Positions 1 through 8,009 of a stretch of DNA of 15,459 bases are shown piece after piece. Within the stretch, counting starts at the first letter, position 1, and each line of letters begins with the position of its first letter. Source of the DNA: Opitutus sp. GAS368. Its GTDB lineage: Bacteria > Verrucomicrobiota > Verrucomicrobiia > Opitutales > UBA953. The notes under the pieces were generated by a model. That model saw only the letters and a program-made list of their open reading frames with translations, ran no database searches and was not told the origin of the DNA. The stretch is taken from NCBI GenBank assembly GCA_945906115.1, contig CAMDQP010000015.1, positions 1 through 15,459 of the forward strand. The letters run 5' to 3'. The translations under genes were made by a program, and so were the position numbers.

Positions 1-962
1 TTACGCTCGGCGAGTTCGGATTCGAGGATGATGCGGGTGCCGTCCTTGTAGGTCATCGTGACGGTCTTCCAGACACCACAGGCCATGGCGTCCTGGGCGG
101 GAGCGTCGCATTCGACGGTGACGGGGGATTCGCCGTCCTTGCCGAGGAAGTATTGCACCGGATCAAGGAAGTGCTGGCCCATGTCGCCCAGCCCGCCCTG
201 GTCGAAGTTCCAATAGCCGCGGAAGGAGCCGTGGCAGCGGTGCGGGTGATAAGGAATCAACGCCGAGGGACCGCAATACATGTCCCAATTGAGATGCTCA
301 GGGATTGGCTCGGGCTTGAGATCGGGCTTACCGGTCCAAAGATTCACCTTCCAGGCGATACCGCCGACGGGCGCGAGACGGACGGTCAGCGGGCCACCGA
401 GGACACCACTGGCGACGACGCGCTTGATCTCACGGGCGGGGCCGACGCCATAATAGTTCGTACGGTTGAGGCGGAACCAGGTGTTCACGCGGAAGGGGAC
501 GCCGGTCTGCTGCACCACGCGACTCAGGGCGATGCCTTCACCAATCGTGCGCGTCAGGGGCTTCTCGCACCAGACAGCCTTACCGCGACGGGCGGCCATG
601 GCGGCGATGACTCCATGCCAGTGGGGTGGCGTGCAGACGTGAACGACGTCGGCATCCGGCAGCGCAATCACTTCGCGGAAGTCTTCGGCTAGCATCGGCG
701 TACCGCCTCCGGCCAGCTTGATAAGATCGAACTTCTTCTGCATGCGCTGGGCGTCGACGTCACAGATGCCGATGATGCGGTTCTTGCCGGTCATACGGGG
801 CTCGGAGTGCATCGCGGAGATACCGCCGCAACCGACGATGACGTGATTCAGCGTCTCGCTCGGCGGAACGAAGCCGCGGCCCAGCACGTGTCGCGGGATG
901 ATCGTGAAGCCAAGGGCGGCGACAGCAGCCTTCCGCAGGAAAGAACGACGGGGGTATCGCAT
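1..962 (-). CDS. Tat-exported Gfo/Idh/MocA-family oxidoreductase (3' end outside window)
   Basis: Reading leftward from ATG 962-960, one uninterrupted frame of 320 codons reaches the window edge, so the C-terminus is missing. The N-terminus MRYPRRSFLRKAAVAALGF is a twin-arginine signal (RRSFLR at residues 5-10, then a hydrophobic stretch), so the protein should be exported folded. A Rossmann NAD(P)-binding start follows (VIVGCGGIS), then the family's typical CTPPHWH and CEKPLTRT segments; the EKP lysine belongs to the usual active site. The later GGLGDMGQHFLDPVQYF segment resembles the C-terminal alpha/beta substrate domain. The family oxidises or reduces sugars and sugar derivatives using tightly bound cofactor; the substrate cannot be told here. 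Tat-exported members are common in PVC bacteria. It diverges from the ligase gene. No convincing ribosome-binding site was seen. Confidence 0.93.
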   Translation of the reverse strand, partial: MRYPRRSFLRKAAVAALGFTIIPRHVLGRGFVPPSETLNHVIVGCGGISAMHSEPRMTGKNRIIGICDVDAQRMQKKFDLIKLAGGGTPMLAEDFREVIALPDADVVHVCTPPHWHGVIAAMAARRGKAVWCEKPLTRTIGEGIALSRVVQQTGVPFRVNTWFRLNRTNYYGVGPAREIKRVVASGVLGGPLTVRLAPVGGIAWKVNLWTGKPDLKPEPIPEHLNWDMYCGPSALIPYHPHRCHGSFRGYWNFDQGGLGDMGQHFLDPVQYFLGKDGESPVTVECDAPAQDAMACGVWKTVTMTYKDGTRIILESELAER

Positions 963-1028
963 GAGGGGTGTTATGAAGAGAAAAGACCTCGTTCAATCAT
1001 GATAGTTCCCCCACGAGGACGAATACCG

Positions 1029-1034
1029 TTATAT
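1029..1034 (+). promoter_or_regulatory. possible -10 element for the plus-strand ligase operon
   Basis: TTATAT lies in an AT-richer island between two divergent genes. The hexamer 17 bp upstream (TTCCCC, 1006-1011) is only a poor -35 match. If used, transcription would start near 1041, which would exclude the long ORF's first ATG at 1033 as the start codon. Inference only. Confidence 0.25.
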
Positions 1035-1045
1035 GGCACTAATCC

Positions 1046-1074
1046 GCCGTTTAAAGACGGCTTCGTTTTGCTTT
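1046..1074 (+). terminator. stem-loop followed by T-rich run in the 5' leader of the ligase gene
   Basis: GCCGT (1046-1050) pairs with ACGGC (1057-1061) around the loop TTAAAG and is followed by TTCGTTTTGCTTT. This resembles a short intrinsic terminator on the plus strand. No plus-strand gene precedes it, so it would sit in a leader, either as an attenuator or by chance. The stem has only 5 bp. Confidence 0.25.
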
Positions 1075-1156
1075 CAGCGGATATGCCTTCTCCTTCCACG
1101 CATGCCGCACTCATCCATGCCCAACGCCGTTTCTCCAGACGGCACGGCATGTCCGC

Positions 1157-1162
1157 AGAAGG
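1157..1162 (+). promoter_or_regulatory. Shine-Dalgarno deciding the ligase start
   Basis: AGAAGG lies 5 nt before ATG 1168. The other in-frame ATGs at 1033, 1102 and 1117 have no comparable upstream sequence. Confidence 0.5.
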
Positions 1163-1167
1163 CCATC

Positions 1168-2334
1168 ATGCAAACGGTGGCGGTTCCTTTCTACGCCGCG
1201 TCGGTCTGGCAGGCCGCACTCGCCCTCCCCTCGCTGCGCCTCACCGACTTGCCTCGTCTTACCAAGAGCCAGCTCCGCGAACATTCACCCGAAGGCTTCC
1301 TGCCTGAAGGTATGGACCTCAAGACTCTCCTTGCTCGCGGCCTGATCGAAGAGGAAAGCACTTCCGGCACCTCCGGCGCCAGCGTCCGCGTGGTCTTCGG
1401 TAAGACCTGGTGGGCCGAACAAGAACGCCGTGCCTTGGTGCGCAACCCCTTCCTCGCCGAACTCTTCGGAACCAGACCCAGCCTACAACGGGCCGTCCTC
1501 ACCACGCCTGGCTGCAGCGGCGTGAGTTGCTACAACCGCTGGCTCAGCCTCGAACAGCGGACGATGGGAGACAGCCTTTTCGTAAACCAATCGCGTATTC
1601 CCTTCACGCTCGGCGAAGAGAAACTGTCCGTTATGGCCAAGGAAGTCGCCGACTGGGCGCCGACCTTCCTCGATGTCGATCCGGTGCACGGGGCCTGGTT
1701 CGCACTGCACTGCGAACGCCACGGCCTAAGGTTCCCTTCCCTGCGCTTCATCCTGACGAGTTACGAATACACCAGCGTCGTCCACCGCGCGATCATGGAG
1801 CGCGTCTTCGGCGTGCCGGTCATCAACCTCTACGGCTCCAGCGAGACCGGCCACCTGCTCGTCGAACACGGCAGTGCGATGCTTGCCAGCCTGGAGACCG
1901 CGATGCTCGAAAGCACCTCAGCGGACGGACTTGGCGAACTCCTCGTGACCACCCTCACGAATCCCTACCTCCCCCTCCTGCGCTACGAAATCGGCGACTT
2001 CGTCGAACGCTCCCCGGACGGGTATCGCGTGCACGGACGCAAGCGCGACGCCCTGCGCGGCGCCGATGGACGTATCCTGACCACGCGGATGATCGACCAG
2101 GCCTTCGCTGGAATCGGCGGCATCGCCCATTATCAACTCCGCCAGAAAGCCGACGGGTCGGCGCACCTCTTCCTCCTGCCTGAAGCCAAGGGCGACAGCC
2201 TGACCTCGGCCCAAGCCAAGCTAACGGCCAAACTCAGTCACCTCCTCGGCACCACCGTCACCGCGGAATCCGTCCGCCTGATCGCCCCGGAGGATTCAGG
2301 GAAATTCCGCCTGACCGTCCGCGAAGCGGCCTAA
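1168..2334 (+). CDS. PaaK-like (phenylacetate-CoA ligase family) adenylate-forming enzyme
   Basis: Encodes 388 residues from the chosen start. Adenylate-forming enzyme motifs appear in order: the phosphate loop STSGTSG at 64-70, LYGSSETG at 221-228 (the YGxxE motif), LRYEIGD at 271-277 (the aspartate that contacts the ribose in this superfamily), GRKRD at 290-294 (domain hinge), and SGKFR with a candidate catalytic lysine K379. The VPFY and LTKSQLRE segments near the N-terminus match the PaaK subgroup. Such enzymes activate a carboxylic acid as an acyl-AMP and usually pass it to CoA; the substrate is unknown and no phenylacetate pathway genes are nearby. The frame is open from ATG 1033, but 1033-1116 has AT-rich third positions, no family similarity, and holds promoter-like and hairpin sequence. 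ATG 1117 is a reasonable alternative. It lies 80 bp upstream of ilvE on the same strand. Confidence 0.88.
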   Translation: MQTVAVPFYAASVWQAALALPSLRLTDLPRLTKSQLREHSPEGFLPEGMDLKTLLARGLIEEESTSGTSGASVRVVFGKTWWAEQERRALVRNPFLAELFGTRPSLQRAVLTTPGCSGVSCYNRWLSLEQRTMGDSLFVNQSRIPFTLGEEKLSVMAKEVADWAPTFLDVDPVHGAWFALHCERHGLRFPSLRFILTSYEYTSVVHRAIMERVFGVPVINLYGSSETGHLLVEHGSAMLASLETAMLESTSADGLGELLVTTLTNPYLPLLRYEIGDFVERSPDGYRVHGRKRDALRGADGRILTTRMIDQAFAGIGGIAHYQLRQKADGSAHLFLLPEAKGDSLTSAQAKLTAKLSHLLGTTVTAESVRLIAPEDSGKFRLTVREAA

Positions 2335-2349
2335 ACCGGGAGATTACCG

Positions 2350-2360
2350 CCCTAATAGGG
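2350..2360. repeat. small palindrome between ligase and ilvE
   Basis: CCCTAATAGGG is a palindrome with one central base in the 80-bp gap before ilvE. A downstream segment can form a weak CGGG/CCCG stem (about 2367-2384). No promoter or Shine-Dalgarno was recognised in this gap. Whether it is an operator is unknown. Confidence 0.3.
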
Positions 2361-2414
2361 GCTTTCGGGCTGGAAAAACCCGCCTCCACCCCCCAACTTG
2401 ACCTTTTCACCACC

Positions 2415-3284
2415 ATGGAAGTCTACATCGACGGAAAGTTCTACCCCAAGGCCGAGGCCAAGATCTCGGTCTTCGACCACGGTTTCCTCTATGGTGACGG
2501 CATCTTCGAAGGCATCCGCCTCTACCAGGGCTGCGTCTTCCGCTTGGACGAGCACCTCGAGCGTCTCGAGATGTCCGCTAAGGCCCTCTGCCTCGAGATG
2601 CCTTGGTCTCGCAAGGAGATCGCGGAAATCATCTGCGAGTCCTGCCGCCGCAACAACTTGACCGACGGCTACATCCGCCTGGTCGTCTCGCGCGGCTTCG
2701 GCGACCTCGGCCTCTCGCCGAAGAACTGCCCCAAGCCGTCGATCGTCTGCATCGCCGACACCATCAAGCTCTACCCCGAGGAACTCTACACCACGGGCAT
2801 GCGCATCATCACCGTGCCGACGCGCCGCGTCAGCGCGGCCGCCCTGCCGCCGATGATCAAGTCGCTCAACTACCTGAACAATATCATGGCCAAGATGGAA
2901 GCCCAGCAGCACGGCTTTCACGAGTGCCTCATGCTCAACGAACAGGGCTACGTCTCCGAGTGCAGCGGCGACAACGTCTTCCTCATCCACAAGGGACGCC
3001 TCATCACCCCGGCCTCCCATGCTGGCGCCCTCGTGGGCATCACCCGCCAGGTCGCCCTCGAGATCGCCGCCGCCCTCAAAATCCCGACCGTCGAGACGAA
3101 CATCACGCGCTACGACGTCTGGAACGCCGACGAATGCTTCCTCACCGGCACCGCTGCCGAGGTCATCCCTGTCATCGAAGTCGACGCCCGTAAGATCGGC
3201 ACCGGCAAGCCCGGCCCCCTCACCGCCAGCATCCTCGCGGAATTCCGCAAGAAGGCTTCGCGGGAAGGCCAGATGATCCGCTAA
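2415..3284 (+). CDS. ilvE: branched-chain amino acid aminotransferase (class IV PLP enzyme)
   Basis: Encodes 289 residues, the usual length of the compact prokaryotic branched-chain aminotransferases. It should move the amino group between glutamate and the 2-oxo acids of leucine, isoleucine and valine in the cytosol, the last step of their synthesis and first of their breakdown. The N-terminal VFDHGFLYGDGIFEGIR is characteristic. K149 in IKSLNYLNNI is the PLP Schiff-base lysine. SECSGDN around 181-187 and FLTGTAAEV at 242-250 are the cofactor phosphate-binding region. D-amino-acid aminotransferase and aminodeoxychorismate lyase share this fold, but the SLNYLNN and GTAAE segments favour IlvE. 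No Shine-Dalgarno precedes ATG 2415. The exporter gene follows after 22 bp, so cotranscription is likely. Confidence 0.93.
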   Translation: MEVYIDGKFYPKAEAKISVFDHGFLYGDGIFEGIRLYQGCVFRLDEHLERLEMSAKALCLEMPWSRKEIAEIICESCRRNNLTDGYIRLVVSRGFGDLGLSPKNCPKPSIVCIADTIKLYPEELYTTGMRIITVPTRRVSAAALPPMIKSLNYLNNIMAKMEAQQHGFHECLMLNEQGYVSECSGDNVFLIHKGRLITPASHAGALVGITRQVALEIAAALKIPTVETNITRYDVWNADECFLTGTAAEVIPVIEVDARKIGTGKPGPLTASILAEFRKKASREGQMIR

Positions 3285-3306
3285 GCCGGCCTGCGCCCTG
3301 ACGCGC

Positions 3307-5136
3307 ATGCCCGCCGCCTCCGTCCCTCCGATCGCCGACAGCCGTGAAGCCACGCTGTGGCGGTTACTGCGCATCGCCTGGTCGTATCGCTCGGACTGCC
3401 TGCAGCTCCTCGGCCTGCAGCTGGCCGTGGTCTTCCTGACCGTCGCGGTCATCGTTCTCGCCGGCGTCGGCATCGACTTCGTCCGCCACTGCGCTGACCG
3501 CTCCGTCACCGCACCGGACCTTCCCTTCTTCGTCCCAGCCGACGCCTCCGACAAGGCCGTCTTCGTTTGGCTCGGCGCCGGGATTCTCGTCGCGGCCCTG
3601 CTCCGCGCGATCATTTCCACCATCTTCGGACTGGTGTCCGTTCGCTTCCTGCACGGCCGGATTGTCGTTAACCTGCGCTCGCAGGTCTTCGCCAAACTCC
3701 AGCAACTGAGCTTCCGCTTCTTCGACTCTAACGCCAGCGGCTCGATCATCAACCGGGTCACCTCCGACGCGCACGCCATCCGGGTCTTCATCGAAGGCGT
3801 GGTCCTCCAGCTCGCGATCATCACCATCACCCTGGTCGCCTGCTCGGTCTACATGCTACGCACCGACTGGCGCTTGACGCTCGCCTGCCTCGCAGTGCTG
3901 CCAATCCAGATCTGGTTCGCGATTCGCTTCTCGCGCAAGGTGCGGCCGGCCTACGAGGAGAACCGCGACCTGATGGATCGCATGGTGCTGGGCTTCTCGG
4001 AGAACGTGCAAGGCATCCAGGTCGTCAAAGGCTTTGCCCTCGAACCGCGCGTGATGGGTCGCTTCGCCGGCTGGAGTGAGGATATCCGCCTCCAGAAGCG
4101 TAAGGTATTCGGCGAGATCGCCCTCTTCTGGCCCGTCATCGACGGCCTCAATCGCCTCTCCATGGCCATCCTCATCGGCTATGGGGGATGGATGGTTGCC
4201 CGGGGTGAAATCGCCCTAGGCACCGGCCTAGTAGCCTTTGCGGGCCTACTGCAGCAGTTCTCGGCCCAGGTGACCACCCTCGCCGCAGTCGTCGACAACG
4301 CCCAGGTCTCCCTGGCCGGTGCCAAGCGCATCTTCGAGATCCTCGACACCGACCCAGGCGTCGCGACCGAACCTGGGGCCGCCTCACCCGGACGCTTCCT
4401 CGGCCGCGTGGCCTTCGAGCATGTCAGCTTCGAATACCAGGAGAACGCGACGGTGCTGCACGAACTCTCTTTCGCCGCCGAGCCCGGTCAGCGCATCGCC
4501 ATCGCCGGCGCCACCGGCGCGGGCAAATCCGCCCTGCTCTCGCTGATTCCCCGCTTCTACGACCCGCGCTCCGGCCGCGTGACCCTCGACGGTCACGACA
4601 TCCGCCAGCTGCCGCTCCCGGAACTCCGCCGCCAGGTGGGCATGGTCTTCCAGGAGAACTTCCTCTTCTCGAACACCATCGCAGCCAACATCGCCTTCGG
4701 CCACCCTGATGCTACGCAGGAACGCATCGAACGCGCGGCTCGTATCGCTGGAGCCCACACGTTCATCATGGCACTGCCCGAAGGCTATGAGACCTTCCTC
4801 GGCGAAGGCGGCGTCAACCTCTCCGGCGGCCAGCGCCAGCGTATCGCCATCGCCCGCGCGCTGCTGCTCGAGCCGACCGTCCTCCTGCTCGACGACCCGA
4901 CCTCGGCCATCGACCCGGAGACCGAGAAGGAAATCATGGAAGCGATGGAAGCGGCGATGGTCGGTCGGACGACCTTCATCGTGGCCCACCGACTGAGCAC
5001 CCTCCGCCGTGCGGACCTGATCCTGGTGCTCGACCATGGCCGACTCGTACAAACGGGCACCCACGCGCAACTGATGGCTCAGGACGGCCATTACCGTCGC
5101 GCCATCCTCGTCCAATCAGAAGGAGCCAACGCATGA
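3307..5136 (+). CDS. ABC exporter half-transporter, subunit with degenerate catalytic Glu (E to D)
   Basis: Encodes 609 residues: a type IV exporter membrane domain (about 20-335, around six helices) followed by an ATPase domain (about 365-609). Visible motifs are Walker A GATGAGKS (401-408), Q-loop Q449, canonical signature LSGGQ (505-509), Walker B ending D529, and the switch histidine H561. The residue after D529 is D530, where hydrolytic exporters carry the catalytic glutamate, so its own Walker A/B site is of the degenerate type. The next gene supplies the opposite pattern, which argues for a heterodimer. The region between the first two helices (about 61-85) is long and acidic/proline-containing. 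The substrate is unknown; lipid, drug or peptide export are all possible. The gene overlaps the next by 4 bp. Confidence 0.93.
   Translation: MPAASVPPIADSREATLWRLLRIAWSYRSDCLQLLGLQLAVVFLTVAVIVLAGVGIDFVRHCADRSVTAPDLPFFVPADASDKAVFVWLGAGILVAALLRAIISTIFGLVSVRFLHGRIVVNLRSQVFAKLQQLSFRFFDSNASGSIINRVTSDAHAIRVFIEGVVLQLAIITITLVACSVYMLRTDWRLTLACLAVLPIQIWFAIRFSRKVRPAYEENRDLMDRMVLGFSENVQGIQVVKGFALEPRVMGRFAGWSEDIRLQKRKVFGEIALFWPVIDGLNRLSMAILIGYGGWMVARGEIALGTGLVAFAGLLQQFSAQVTTLAAVVDNAQVSLAGAKRIFEILDTDPGVATEPGAASPGRFLGRVAFEHVSFEYQENATVLHELSFAAEPGQRIAIAGATGAGKSALLSLIPRFYDPRSGRVTLDGHDIRQLPLPELRRQVGMVFQENFLFSNTIAANIAFGHPDATQERIERAARIAGAHTFIMALPEGYETFLGEGGVNLSGGQRQRIAIARALLLEPTVLLLDDPTSAIDPETEKEIMEAMEAAMVGRTTFIVAHRLSTLRRADLILVLDHGRLVQTGTHAQLMAQDGHYRRAILVQSEGANA
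5120..5125 (+). promoter_or_regulatory. Shine-Dalgarno for the second exporter subunit
   Basis: AAGGAG lies 7 nt before ATG 5133, inside the last codons of the first subunit. With the ATGA stop/start overlap it points to coupled, roughly equimolar translation of the two subunits. Confidence 0.75.
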
Positions 5137-6941
5137 GCAAGGATCGCCTTGAAATCGCGGTCCGCCGCCTCCGCCCCGACGAAGAAGAGCCGGATCGCCT
5201 CCCGCTGCGTTGGTCGACCGTCGCCCGTCTATTCGCCTTCACCAGCCCACACCGACTGCAGCGCAATACCCTGCTCGTCCTCTGTGTCTTCCGCGCGATG
5301 GCCCTGCCCGGCCTCGCCTGGCTCGTCGGTCATATCATTAAGGATCCCGTGACCACGGGCGACGGCCCGGCGACCTTCCGCGCGCTCGCCCTGTTCACGG
5401 TCTTCTTCATCATCGCCGACGTCGCCCTGTACTGGCGCATCCGCCTCGCCCACCAAATCGGCGAGAACGTCCTGCGCGACCTACGCGACAAGCTGATGGC
5501 CCACCTGCTCACGCAGCCGCTCTCATTCTTCCACGCCCGACGCCACGGCAGCCTAATCAGCCGCATGATTTCGGACATCGAGGCGATGCGCAACGGGATC
5601 CAGAACAACTTCTTCATCTCGTTCGTCTCCTTCGGCCAGATGGGCTGCGCCGCTGCGCTCATGCTGCTCGCTAATCCGCAGCTATTCCTCGTGCTGCTGG
5701 CCATCGTCCCCTGCCTCCTTTTGGTGCACGGGTTTTTCCGCGGCAAGATTCTGCACGCCTCACGTGTCCAGCAGGAGACCTTCTCCCGCGTGACGTCTGC
5801 GCTCGCCGAGACGGTGCAAGGCATCCGCGTGACGCAGGGTTTCGCCCGCGAGGACACCAATGCCGGCATCTTCACCCGTCTCGTCCGCAGCCTCGCCGGC
5901 AACGTCGTGAAGACCGCCAGCCTCACGTCGCTCTACTTACCGTTGCTCGAACTCAACGCTCAAGGCTTCATGGCTGCGCTCATCGGCGTCGGCGGCTGGG
6001 CGGCCCTTTCCGGCACCGGCACGAGCCTTGGTGATTTGGTGACGTTCTTCTTCCTGGCCGACCTGTTCTTCTCGCCGATCACCATCATCGGCACGCAACT
6101 CTCCGAAGCTACCCTCGCGATGGCTGGGGCGGAACGCTACTTCCGGCTGCTCGATACGCCGCCAGCTTGGACCGACAAACCTACCGCGGGAGAATGCCCG
6201 CCCCTCAAAGGCCAGGTGGAGTTTCGGGATATTCACTTCGCTTACATCCCAGACCGCCCTGTCCTGCACGGGATCTCTTTTGTCGCCCAGCCGGGACAGG
6301 TCATTGCGCTCGTGGGCCATACGGGCTCAGGCAAGTCCACCATCGTCGGGCTCTTGGCGAAGTTTCAGTTGCCCCTCTCGGGCCAAGTGCTGGTCGACGG
6401 CCTTGACCTCGCCGATATCCGCCAGGAGACCCTGCGCCGCCAGATGGGCTTCGTCTTCCAGCAGAACTTCCTCTTCGCGGGCACGATCGCCGAGAACGTC
6501 AAATCGGCCCGCCCTGACGCGACCGACGAAGAGATCAGGCAAGCCTTCCGCGACCTCGACTGCCTCGACCTGATCGAAGACCTCCCCGCCGGTATCCATA
6601 CGCCCTGCTCCGAAAAGGGCCGCGGCCTCTCGATGGGCCAGCAACAGCTCGTCGCCTTCGCCCGCGCGCTCATGGCCAATCCGCGCATCCTCGTGCTCGA
6701 TGAAGCCACCAGCGCCGTCGACACGCTCACCGAAGCCCGGCTCCAGGTCGCCCTCGCCCGTCTCATGAAAGGGCGCACCTGCTTCGTGGTCGCCCACCGC
6801 CTCAGCACGATTCGTCGGGCCGACTGTGTCATCGTCCTGAACGAAGGACGTATCGTTGAGCGCGGCACGCACCCCGAACTCCTCGCGCTGCAAGGAGCCT
6901 ACGCAGGGCTGCACCGCGACTTCCTGAGCTCGACAACCTAA
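5133..6941 (+). CDS. ABC exporter half-transporter, catalytic partner subunit with altered signature
   Basis: Encodes 602 residues with membrane domain (about 30-335) and ATPase domain (about 358-602). Walker A is GHTGSGKS (395-402), Q-loop Q443, Walker B ILVLDE with catalytic E524, and switch histidine H555. The signature is LSMGQ (499-503) instead of LSGGQ. In a dimer with the preceding subunit, this protein's intact Walker A/B faces the partner's normal LSGGQ, forming the hydrolytic site. Its altered LSMGQ faces the partner's Asp-type Walker B, forming the degenerate site. This is the arrangement known for heterodimeric bacterial exporters such as TM287/288 and BmrCD. The polar N-terminal 25 residues precede the first helix. 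Its stop is 6 bp from that of the convergent membrane-protein gene. Confidence 0.94.
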   Translation: MSKDRLEIAVRRLRPDEEEPDRLPLRWSTVARLFAFTSPHRLQRNTLLVLCVFRAMALPGLAWLVGHIIKDPVTTGDGPATFRALALFTVFFIIADVALYWRIRLAHQIGENVLRDLRDKLMAHLLTQPLSFFHARRHGSLISRMISDIEAMRNGIQNNFFISFVSFGQMGCAAALMLLANPQLFLVLLAIVPCLLLVHGFFRGKILHASRVQQETFSRVTSALAETVQGIRVTQGFAREDTNAGIFTRLVRSLAGNVVKTASLTSLYLPLLELNAQGFMAALIGVGGWAALSGTGTSLGDLVTFFFLADLFFSPITIIGTQLSEATLAMAGAERYFRLLDTPPAWTDKPTAGECPPLKGQVEFRDIHFAYIPDRPVLHGISFVAQPGQVIALVGHTGSGKSTIVGLLAKFQLPLSGQVLVDGLDLADIRQETLRRQMGFVFQQNFLFAGTIAENVKSARPDATDEEIRQAFRDLDCLDLIEDLPAGIHTPCSEKGRGLSMGQQQLVAFARALMANPRILVLDEATSAVDTLTEARLQVALARLMKGRTCFVVAHRLSTIRRADCVIVLNEGRIVERGTHPELLALQGAYAGLHRDFLSSTT

Positions 6942-6943
6942 CG

Positions 6944-6959
6944 GCGGCTACTTCGCCGC
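6944..6959. terminator. weak stem-loop between convergent genes
   Basis: GCGGC (6944-6948) pairs with GCCGC (6955-6959) around TACTTC, at the junction of two convergent stop codons. It could act in both directions, but there is no T-run on either side and it overlaps the last codons of the minus-strand gene. Confidence 0.2.
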
Positions 6960-8009
6960 AGGGTCGCCGCCGAAGGTCGGCCGACGAGGTTTGGCCTTCT
7001 CTTCCGAATTAACCGGCGTCTTCGGATCAATCAGGCTCGTGGGAAACGCGGCGGCGATACCTTGGGTCCGAACGTTTGCGTAAAGATCGCCGAGGGGAGA
7101 TTTCCGGAAGGCTTCGACCTGCAGGCTCTGGTAGGTGACCGCACCCTCCTTGGGCTTCACCGCCAAGGATACGTCGAGACGCACCGCTTGGCTGACTGGT
7201 CCGCCCGAGAATTTAACATCATTTTGGGCTCCGAGGCCGACGAGACCAAGACCCTGGGGATCTTGGTGTACTGGCACGCTCCAGGTCTCGGCGGCGACCA
7301 AGCCAGGAGGCAGTAAGAACAGGACCGTACGAACCGGACCTCCGGGATTACCCGGGTAGACGAGCCGACGACGGACTAATGGCCAATAACGGCGACCCTG
7401 TTCATCGACCACTTCGATACCTCCCGGACCCTCAACGACGAGCATGCGCTCCTTTAAAAGGAGGATTTCGGCGGGCGTCAGGTTCGCCTGCACCGCACCG
7501 GGCCGACGGATCGGGCCATCGTCGACGGCCACTTCCGCTGAGACGAGCACCACGAGCTCGACGGGACCAGCCACACGATGATCAATCCAAGCGATGAAGC
7601 CATAGGGGATGACCGTCATGGCTGCTGCGAGCAGCAGGCCTCCCCCGAGCGCCTTCAGGAATTCCGTGCGGGCGATTAGGGCCGTCATCAACGCCGCACC
7701 GGCGAAGCCAGCCGCATGTACTGAGATATCTGTGCCCAGCGTCCACTGGGCCATCTGAAAGTCATCGGCGTACCCGAACCAGCGGATCCGGAAGAACATC
7801 GCGATCACCCAAAGGGTGCCGGCGGTGGCGCCGATAAGCGGGGCGTAACGGGGACCGCCACGTTCATAGACCTTGGACAGTAACGCCGACAGCAACGCCG
7901 CGAAAAGCCCGCCGAAAAAGGCGGTCTTCAACGAAGCCACACCCGTCAGGGCGGCGGCGATGACGAGGAACGCCCAGGTAAACCAGTAGGTCCGGGCGTA
8001 GGTATTCAT
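6948..8009 (-). CDS. unrecognised polytopic membrane protein with soluble C-terminal domain
   Basis: I do not recognise this 353-residue protein. The N-terminal 145 residues contain about five hydrophobic segments (roughly 9-25, 28-45, 56-74, 95-113, 120-141). The remaining 200 residues are soluble, beta-rich in appearance, with the stretch AEILLLKERMLVVEGPGG around 180-197 and a basic, proline-containing tail. ATG 8009 is chosen because it overlaps the glgC stop in an ATGA arrangement. A longer open frame from 8096 lies inside glgC and adds only charged, cysteine-containing residues. Its position directly after glgC suggests coexpression, but no functional link to glycogen can be read from the sequence. 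The orientation of the soluble domain is not certain. Confidence 0.82.
   Translation of the reverse strand: MNTYARTYWFTWAFLVIAAALTGVASLKTAFFGGLFAALLSALLSKVYERGGPRYAPLIGATAGTLWVIAMFFRIRWFGYADDFQMAQWTLGTDISVHAAGFAGAALMTALIARTEFLKALGGGLLLAAAMTVIPYGFIAWIDHRVAGPVELVVLVSAEVAVDDGPIRRPGAVQANLTPAEILLLKERMLVVEGPGGIEVVDEQGRRYWPLVRRRLVYPGNPGGPVRTVLFLLPPGLVAAETWSVPVHQDPQGLGLVGLGAQNDVKFSGGPVSQAVRLDVSLAVKPKEGAVTYQSLQVEAFRKSPLGDLYANVRTQGIAAAFPTSLIDPKTPVNSEEKAKPRRPTFGGDPAAK

Noticed and set aside
1033..1167. Ligase start at ATG 1033
   Set aside because: AT-rich third positions, no Shine-Dalgarno, no family similarity, and the ATG overlaps a promoter-like TTATAT. ATG 1117 remains possible.
2352..3830. 492-codon open frame on the minus strand across ilvE and the first exporter gene
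   Set aside because: It is antisense to two genes with clear motifs. Its translation is Arg/Asp/Gly-rich without any domain, as expected from the complement of GC-rich codons.
3307..5136. Naming the first exporter gene msbA
   Set aside because: MsbA is a homodimer with two catalytic sites; this subunit lacks the catalytic Glu and has a coupled partner.
7444..7458. Palindrome CTCCTTTAAAAGGAG
   Set aside because: It lies inside the coding region of the membrane protein (LLLKERM) and is readily explained by codon choice.
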